From VMFP01 sp964630025 (lineage in GTDB: Bacteria; Patescibacteriota; Andersenbacteria; UBA10190; CAIZMI01), in NCBI GenBank assembly GCA_964630025.1, contig CAZVRG010000031.1, forward strand, positions 1 through 10,028: DNA of 10,028 nucleotides, written 5' to 3'. Position numbers and translations under genes: made by a program. The notes under the pieces are model-generated. The model did no database searches. It worked only from the letters and a program-made list of their open reading frames with translations, and was not told the DNA's origin. Positions 6,552-10,028 of the stretch are shown here, piece by piece. How positions within the stretch are numbered: position 1 is the first letter of the stretch; every line of letters begins with the position of its first letter.

Positions 6552-7694
6552 TCAGCGCATCTGTTTCGAGAGCGCACGCTCCGCGTTTTTATAGGCGAAT
6601 TTTTCCTGCACTGTTGGGCTTAAGCGCGCAATGAAGGCTCGGCCGTAGCCGGTTAAGGCTTGGCCGACTTCGGGGTCATGGCTCCAGAGAACTTGCGGGC
6701 TGCGATCTGTTCCCCACATGAATTGATCCGGGTGGCGCTCGATAATGCCTTTCCACGTCGCCAGATCCTCCTCAAGAAGAACTTCGTACGTTTCCAAGTG
6801 CGCGAGGAATTGTTCCTTGGGTACTTCCGGCCGTATCAGAAAATCATCTCCATAGAGTTCATCAATAGTGTACAAGACATTCGGATGCCGACTGATAATC
6901 TCCTCGATATGCTGCAGATTCTGCACGCCGTTCTCATACGGAATAAGCTGATCGCCATGCCAGATAAAATTGATATCCGGATTCTGCGAGAGCATTTGCT
7001 CAAATGCCGCCTGCTGCCCTTCTCCAAGATGGAAATACACGGCAAGCTTGTGTTTCCGCACGACGGGGTAAATCTCGCGCAGTCGTGGCGAATCCGGCGG
7101 AAGCGCCGCAGCCCCTTTTGGTCCCCCGCGATCACCGCGCGCATACAGGCCAATCTCTCCATAGCCGCTGAATAGTTTCGGATACACGCTCAACATCTCT
7201 TCCAACACGTCCGCACGCACCGTAGGAAATCCGCCCGGACTGTTATCATTGTCCGGCGGCATGATGAACGGCACAAAGATATCAGCGTGCTGCTGCATCG
7301 TGCCCCGCGCGAGGTCAAGAAATTCCTGTGTGTGCCCTTCCGGAAACACCGGAAAAAAGGCAAAGACCTTGCGCGTGCCCTCCTGCCGGATGGTGCACGC
7401 AATATCAGCAATTGTGATGTTATCGCCCATGTAGGGCCGCCCGTTGTTCCGCTCCCACGGCGGCGGATCATCAAAATGCGGAATGTGGTAATGCGTATCA
7501 ATCAGCGGCCCTTCGTACCGAAGATTCCCATACCGTTTTTCCGGCGCGGGGACGCACGTTTTCGGTTCAAGCGCTGCCGCAACTTTGTCTTCCCACCCTC
7601 CGCCATCTCCTTCATTAAACGCACTGCGGAAGAACAACAGCCCAGCCCCGATAAGAACAACCACGAGGCCACCACCAACAATCCACTTTTTCAT
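6552..7694 (-). CDS. Membrane-anchored amidohydrolase (metal-dependent TIM-barrel hydrolase)
   Basis: The product has 380 residues. Residues 4-22 form one hydrophobic segment after MKK, so the enzyme is probably anchored and faces outward. The rest fits the amidohydrolase-related (Amidohydro_2) family: IDTHYHIPHF gives the metal pair His68/His70, GYGEIGLY gives Glu180, VYFHLGEG gives His222, FIWHGDQL gives His246 and FMWGTDRSPQVLW gives the catalytic Asp330. All the expected metal and catalytic positions are present, so activity is likely, but the substrate is unknown. Family members hydrolyse or decarboxylate cyclic and aromatic compounds and usually lack an anchor. ATG 7694 overlaps the TGA of the 42-residue ORF upstream by four bases (ATGA), which implies translational coupling and explains the absence of a Shine-Dalgarno site. 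No terminator is seen after the stop. Confidence 0.88.
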   Translation of the reverse strand: MKKWIVGGGLVVVLIGAGLLFFRSAFNEGDGGGWEDKVAAALEPKTCVPAPEKRYGNLRYEGPLIDTHYHIPHFDDPPPWERNNGRPYMGDNITIADIACTIRQEGTRKVFAFFPVFPEGHTQEFLDLARGTMQQHADIFVPFIMPPDNDNSPGGFPTVRADVLEEMLSVYPKLFSGYGEIGLYARGDRGGPKGAAALPPDSPRLREIYPVVRKHKLAVYFHLGEGQQAAFEQMLSQNPDINFIWHGDQLIPYENGVQNLQHIEEIISRHPNVLYTIDELYGDDFLIRPEVPKEQFLAHLETYEVLLEEDLATWKGIIERHPDQFMWGTDRSPQVLWSHDPEVGQALTGYGRAFIARLSPTVQEKFAYKNAERALSKQMR

Positions 7695-7819
7695 TCTGTA
7701 TAGAGTACCACGCGCTCTTTTTCCATAACGAGCGGAAACTTCTTCAACATGGGCTGCGCCTCTTTCGACGCCATTGCGATGTAGGCGTCGACGTCTTTCG
7801 CAACACCCTGTTTTCTCAT
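7691..7819 (-). CDS. 42-residue ORF, possible DUF1801 N-terminal remnant
   Basis: ATG 7819 has AAGGA six to seven bases upstream, and the stop overlaps the start of the amidohydrolase gene by four bases. The gap to the pseudo-M23 gene is ten bases. Residues about 7-27 (AKDVDAYIAMASKEAQPMLKK) resemble the opening of DUF1801/YdhG-type proteins, which normally continue for about 110 residues. Here the match stops and is followed by FPLVMEKERVVLYTE and TGA. Neither of the other frames continues a convincing DUF1801 sequence, so it is either a truncated gene whose end was replaced or an independent small protein kept as a coupling cistron. I favour real translation because both junctions are so tight. 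Confidence 0.55.
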   Translation of the reverse strand: MRKQGVAKDVDAYIAMASKEAQPMLKKFPLVMEKERVVLYTE

Positions 7820-7829
7820 TGTAGATCCT

Positions 7830-8672
7830 TTATCGAGGTGGCGGACCAACATGAACTGCCTGCTGGCCGGGTGTGGCAGAGGGATCTGGCGCGAGGAAGA
7901 CGAAATCTTCCATCCAACTGCGTTGCCCGGAATGGTGAAAGGTCTCCTCCGCTCTGTTCAGGGGATTCGTTTGCATACCTCCGCATGTAAACGGATGTGC
8001 GTCTCGGTATGCCTTGGAGATTATGAAATCTTCTCTGCGAAAACCCTTCTGCGCGAACGGTGCGAAAACCTCGTCCGTCATGGCAGCAAAATACGAAATA
8101 TAGATGGTTCTTCCGGTCGGGAACGCATTCGCCTCCAAAGCGAAATCCGTGCCGTCCTTCGGGCCAATGGTCCCGATCAGTTGCCCCGATGTCACAGTGC
8201 TCCCCACGCGAAGGCCGGGGAGAAGATCCGTATGGAAAATGCGCGCAGTGTACGACGGGTAGCGAGCGGAGCGGATATGTACTTGCGTACCGAGGTGCTC
8301 GGATGATGCCGACGTAATCCTGCCGTCAAAGGGCGCATAGATAGTGATGTTCGGCTCCGTTGCGGTGGGAATTGACCTGACGGGACGTCCACCGCTTTGA
8401 TACCGACCGAGATTGAAATAATGCTTCATGCTGCGGCACGTCTCACCGTTCCACGCGCCATGCGAATAATCATGCCCCGCGCCGGAGCGAAATTGGCTGA
8501 TCGCGTAGATTCTGTCGATATCGATGAATTGTGCCGTGATGAGATCGCGCGGAATAGCATTTTCATCAAAACTGATAACCGGCCGCGCGAAATACCACGC
8601 GGCAGCAGCAACGCACAGAACGAGGAGTGCACTGGCTCCCCCGGCAATTTTTATGACCCTCCGTGTGCGCAT
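7830..8672 (-). CDS. Membrane-anchored pseudo-M23 (LytM-like) protein
   Basis: The product has 280 residues. An N-terminal anchor (about 7-29) follows a basic start (MRTRRVIK), so the rest should lie outside the membrane. FRSGAGHDYSHG (61-72; His67, Asp68) and CRSMKHYF (79-86) precede an M23-like barrel: IYAPFDGRITS (111-121), HIRS, RIFHTDLLPGLRVGSTVTSGQLIGTIG (145-170). His147 is at the position of the first conserved histidine of the 'YxHL' element, but the final HxH motif is replaced by TDFALEA (Asp176), so a functional zinc site is unlikely. The tail is Pro-rich. ATG 8672 is the first possible start in frame and lacks a Shine-Dalgarno match, as the GGGGAGG upstream is about 28 bases away. 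It lies 44 bases after the nuclease gene and ten bases before the small ORF, in a likely operon. A similar protein is at 46-1293. Confidence 0.8.
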   Translation of the reverse strand: MRTRRVIKIAGGASALLVLCVAAAAWYFARPVISFDENAIPRDLITAQFIDIDRIYAISQFRSGAGHDYSHGAWNGETCRSMKHYFNLGRYQSGGRPVRSIPTATEPNITIYAPFDGRITSASSEHLGTQVHIRSARYPSYTARIFHTDLLPGLRVGSTVTSGQLIGTIGPKDGTDFALEANAFPTGRTIYISYFAAMTDEVFAPFAQKGFRREDFIISKAYRDAHPFTCGGMQTNPLNRAEETFHHSGQRSWMEDFVFLAPDPSATPGQQAVHVGPPPR

Positions 8673-8716
8673 ATCACAATACGTTCATCGCTTCACTATG
8701 AATCCTCCCCAGCATA

Positions 8717-9475
8717 CTAACCGCTCTTTCCTGCCCTGTGCAGACCACCGAGCTTCCTCACTGCTCGCTGAACGAACAACAGACACCGCTCCGCGTGTTT
8801 CGTAATCTCCTGTTCAGACAAACGGATGATGGTCCACCCACGCCGTCGCAAGAAGGCATCCTTCGCCGCATCCTTTTTCCGTTGGCGGCGCCCGGCGTGC
8901 GCTTTTCGGTTATCGCATTCAATGGCAATGGGTCCCTGTGCGCAAAAGACCGCGAAATCCAAGCGATACCGATGGCGTGCATCCGCCACCGCATACTGCG
9001 GGACTGCCGGAATCCGAGAACGCCGCAGAAGTCTCTGCACGATCTGCTCTGTGGGAGCGACGTCGTAGAGCTGGAACAGATTCCTCGCGCCAAGAAGGCG
9101 GCGCAGCGTCGTAAAACCGAACGTGACGCGACGCGGGAACGCGTTTAGGATCGGGTGGGCGAGCGTCCTGATGTTTCCCACGCGAATCTGCACGTAGGGT
9201 TCGTCCACCCGTGGATGTTTCGACTCCTGCGGGAGCAGTGTTCTGCGCTTTCGCGGTCGCGCGCCAAGGACGCGCGCATAATACGTAATGCGCTTTCCGC
9301 CTTTCTGAAAGGCAGTGGGTTGATAGAATGCCAGATAGCGAAACGCGCGTTTCGGTAGAGAGGCCGCCGGAATCCGATACCAGCGTTCCCGAAAGAGTAC
9401 GTTGTAATCACGCTGACTCTTCAACACTCCGACCAGTACCGTCTCCTCCGGCGTTTGCTTCCTCCGTATACCCAT
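8717..9475 (-). CDS. DUF559/Vsr-like endonuclease with conserved N-terminal domain
   Basis: The product has 252 residues. The C-terminal part is a PD-(D/E)XK-type nuclease of the DUF559 (Vsr/MutH-like) group: YRLDFAVF supplies Asp173, AIECDN supplies Glu186 and Asp188, and the family ending RDAFLRxxGWTIIRLSEQEI is seen at about 205-224 with Trp214. The N-terminal about 145 residues (VLVGVLKSQRDYNVLF, WYRIP, RYLAFYQ, ITYYARV, RRVTFGFTTLRRLLGARNLFQLYDV) form a separate domain that I recall in front of DUF559 domains in other uncharacterised proteins. It may bind nucleic acid. Cytoplasmic. ATG 9475 follows AAGGAGG by only three bases, which is close, but no better start is available. It starts ten bases after the toxin stop, so it is very likely cotranscribed with the toxin-antitoxin pair. 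Its target is unknown. Confidence 0.82.
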   Translation of the reverse strand: MGIRRKQTPEETVLVGVLKSQRDYNVLFRERWYRIPAASLPKRAFRYLAFYQPTAFQKGGKRITYYARVLGARPRKRRTLLPQESKHPRVDEPYVQIRVGNIRTLAHPILNAFPRRVTFGFTTLRRLLGARNLFQLYDVAPTEQIVQRLLRRSRIPAVPQYAVADARHRYRLDFAVFCAQGPIAIECDNRKAHAGRRQRKKDAAKDAFLRRRGWTIIRLSEQEITKHAERCLLFVQRAVRKLGGLHRAGKSG

Positions 9476-9485
9476 ACGCCTCCTT

Positions 9486-9737
9486 CTACCCCTTTTGATA
9501 GTGTTTGGTAATCGAAATTACTTCTATCTTTCCCCCCACGAAAAAGAACAGCGCCCGATACTTCCGGTCAACACGAAAGGAATAAATCCCGTGCCAGCGC
9601 GGTTCGAGCAACTCAACATTCAATGATGGGTGGCGGATGTTCTGCTCAAGCAACCGCTGTGTCTTAGTCCACTTCTTTGCGAGTTGGTGCTTCTCTATGA
9701 ATTGCTTAAGATCGTTTCGTAGTGGAAGTACTTGCAC
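9486..9737 (-). CDS. RelE/ParE-superfamily toxin
   Basis: From GTG 9737 this is 83 residues, the normal size for a RelE/ParE-type toxin. The fold is recognisable in order: first strand QVLPLRNDL, two helices (KQFIEKHQLAKKWTKTQRLLEQN), RHPSLNVELLEP, then the strand block GIYSFRVDRKYRALFFF and IEVISITKHYQ. 'HPSL...L...GIYSFRVDRKYRALF' is the typical signature of this superfamily. Basic residues in the strand block (Arg55, Arg58, Lys59, Arg61) are candidates for RNA or target contact. Most such toxins cut mRNA at the ribosome or poison gyrase, and which applies here cannot be told. An in-frame ATG at 9770 would add 11 residues that lie inside the antitoxin gene and look unlike the family, so GTG is preferred. 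It overlaps the antitoxin gene by 32 bases. Confidence 0.8.
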   Translation of the reverse strand: MQVLPLRNDLKQFIEKHQLAKKWTKTQRLLEQNIRHPSLNVELLEPRWHGIYSFRVDRKYRALFFFVGGKIEVISITKHYQKG

Positions 9738-9948
9738 GCCGCTTTGCGAAGGAGGACTTCCGGAGACCATCCTTTAAGTCTACCAAAAATTCAGGAGTAT
9801 ACTTCCTCGTTTTCCGAAAATCCTCGACAACGTCTTCTACTGAGTCTCGCAGCACCGACTGGAAGATATGCGCCGCGAACAAACGAAAGGCCTTCGCCTG
9901 GCGCGAGAGGCGCTTATACTCCTCCTTGGGGACTTTTACCGTGGCCAT
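9706..9948 (-). CDS. Antitoxin of the RelE/ParE-type module
   Basis: From ATG 9948 this is 80 residues. It is short, charged and mostly helical (KVPKEEYKRLSRQAKAFRLFAAHIF, then DSVEDVVEDFRKTRKYTPEFLVDLKDGLRKS), with a basic Ser/Thr/Arg tail that may be disordered and could neutralise the toxin. The start MATVKVPKEEYKRL resembles ribbon-helix-helix or 'DUF' antitoxins whose first strand binds DNA, although I cannot assign a named family. The identification rests mainly on its place directly before and overlapping the toxin, the standard order of these modules. A longer frame from TTG 9996 is rejected because it would run through the promoter. Autoregulation through the repeat block upstream is likely but inferred. 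Confidence 0.72.
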   Translation of the reverse strand: MATVKVPKEEYKRLSRQAKAFRLFAAHIFQSVLRDSVEDVVEDFRKTRKYTPEFLVDLKDGLRKSSFAKRRASTSTTKRS

Positions 9949-9957
9949 GCACTCACG

Positions 9958-9986
9958 AGAGTACAACGGGTAACAACCAGTGACAA
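9958..9986 (-). promoter_or_regulatory. Promoter of the toxin-antitoxin operon
   Basis: On the minus strand TTGTCA (9981-9986) and TACTCT (9958-9963) are separated by 17 bases. The -10 ends nine bases before ATG 9948, so the leader would be about three bases or absent. The -35 is itself part of the phased repeats, which would place a bound regulator over it. Confidence 0.5.
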
Positions 9987-10018
9987 GGAGTGACAATAAG
10001 TAATAGTTAGTGATAAGC
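9969..10018. repeat. Five imperfect 10-base direct repeats
   Basis: Five consecutive 10-base units start at 9969, 9979, 9989, 9999 and 10009: GGTAACAACC, AGTGACAAGG, AGTGACAATA, AGTAATAGTT and AGTGATAAGC, roughly AGTgAcAAnn. The spacing is about one DNA helical turn, so every copy faces the same side. The block lies upstream of the antitoxin start and covers its -35, which suggests an operator for cooperative binding. Confidence 0.6.
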
Positions 10019-10028
10019 GGTTCTTCTC

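Noticed and set aside
9486..9770. Longer toxin start at ATG 9770
   Set aside because: The extra 11 residues lie wholly within the antitoxin frame and do not look like the family. AAGG directly touches the ATG and so is not usable as a ribosome binding site. It remains possible.
9969..10018. CRISPR-like repeat array
   Set aside because: The units are only 10 bases, contiguous and imperfect, with no spacers, so they are not a CRISPR array.

Overview
The window looks like a piece of a bacterial metagenome scaffold: it carries a 10-base N gap at 3813-3822. It has mid-to-high GC, compact genes, many anchored or secreted proteins and mostly unfamiliar small proteins. TGA is used as an ordinary stop, in several cases right before a clear terminator or coupled start, so the standard bacterial code applies. 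The toxin-antitoxin pair, the two-domain DUF559-type nuclease and the orphan PurD-like ATP-grasp gene recall Patescibacteria (CPR), possibly Peribacteria. That placement is an impression from gene style, not a demonstrated assignment. No rRNA, tRNA, CRISPR array or insertion sequence was found.

Layout. At 46-1293 (-) is a membrane-anchored protein with a degenerate M23/LytM-like domain. It is followed by a 420-base spacer holding one probable small (+) ORF. At 1712-2992 (-) is a PurD-like ATP-grasp ligase with its own promoter, insulated from the next gene by a strong terminator at 3041-3080. At 3101-3793 (-) is an unrecognised cysteine-rich protein with a very good ribosome binding site, abutting the gap. 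Two (+) genes follow: a small Cys/His-rich putative zinc protein (4020-4277) and an unrecognised 165-residue protein (4404-4901), each ending at a hairpin. Convergent to them is a secreted matrixin-like metalloprotease (5010-5858, -), and upstream of that a small Dabb-domain protein (6094-6396, -).

From 9948 down to 6552 runs a tightly packed (-) cluster: antitoxin, RelE/ParE-type toxin, DUF559-type nuclease, a second pseudo-M23 anchored protein, a 42-residue ORF resembling the start of a DUF1801 protein, and a membrane-anchored amidohydrolase. Gaps are 10 bases or less, or overlaps, except for 44 bases before the M23-like gene. The antitoxin promoter sits in a 10-base-period repeat block.

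The most interesting signals are: (i) two anchored proteins in which the last M23 HxH motif is replaced by a shared Asp-Phe-Ala; (ii) a 26-base hairpin repeated with an identical loop downstream of two genes; (iii) the helically phased repeats over the toxin-antitoxin promoter; (iv) the membrane-anchored amidohydrolase coupled to a possible DUF1801 remnant; and (v) several starts that lack a Shine-Dalgarno sequence and have a -10 box only a few bases upstream, next to genes with excellent Shine-Dalgarno sites.
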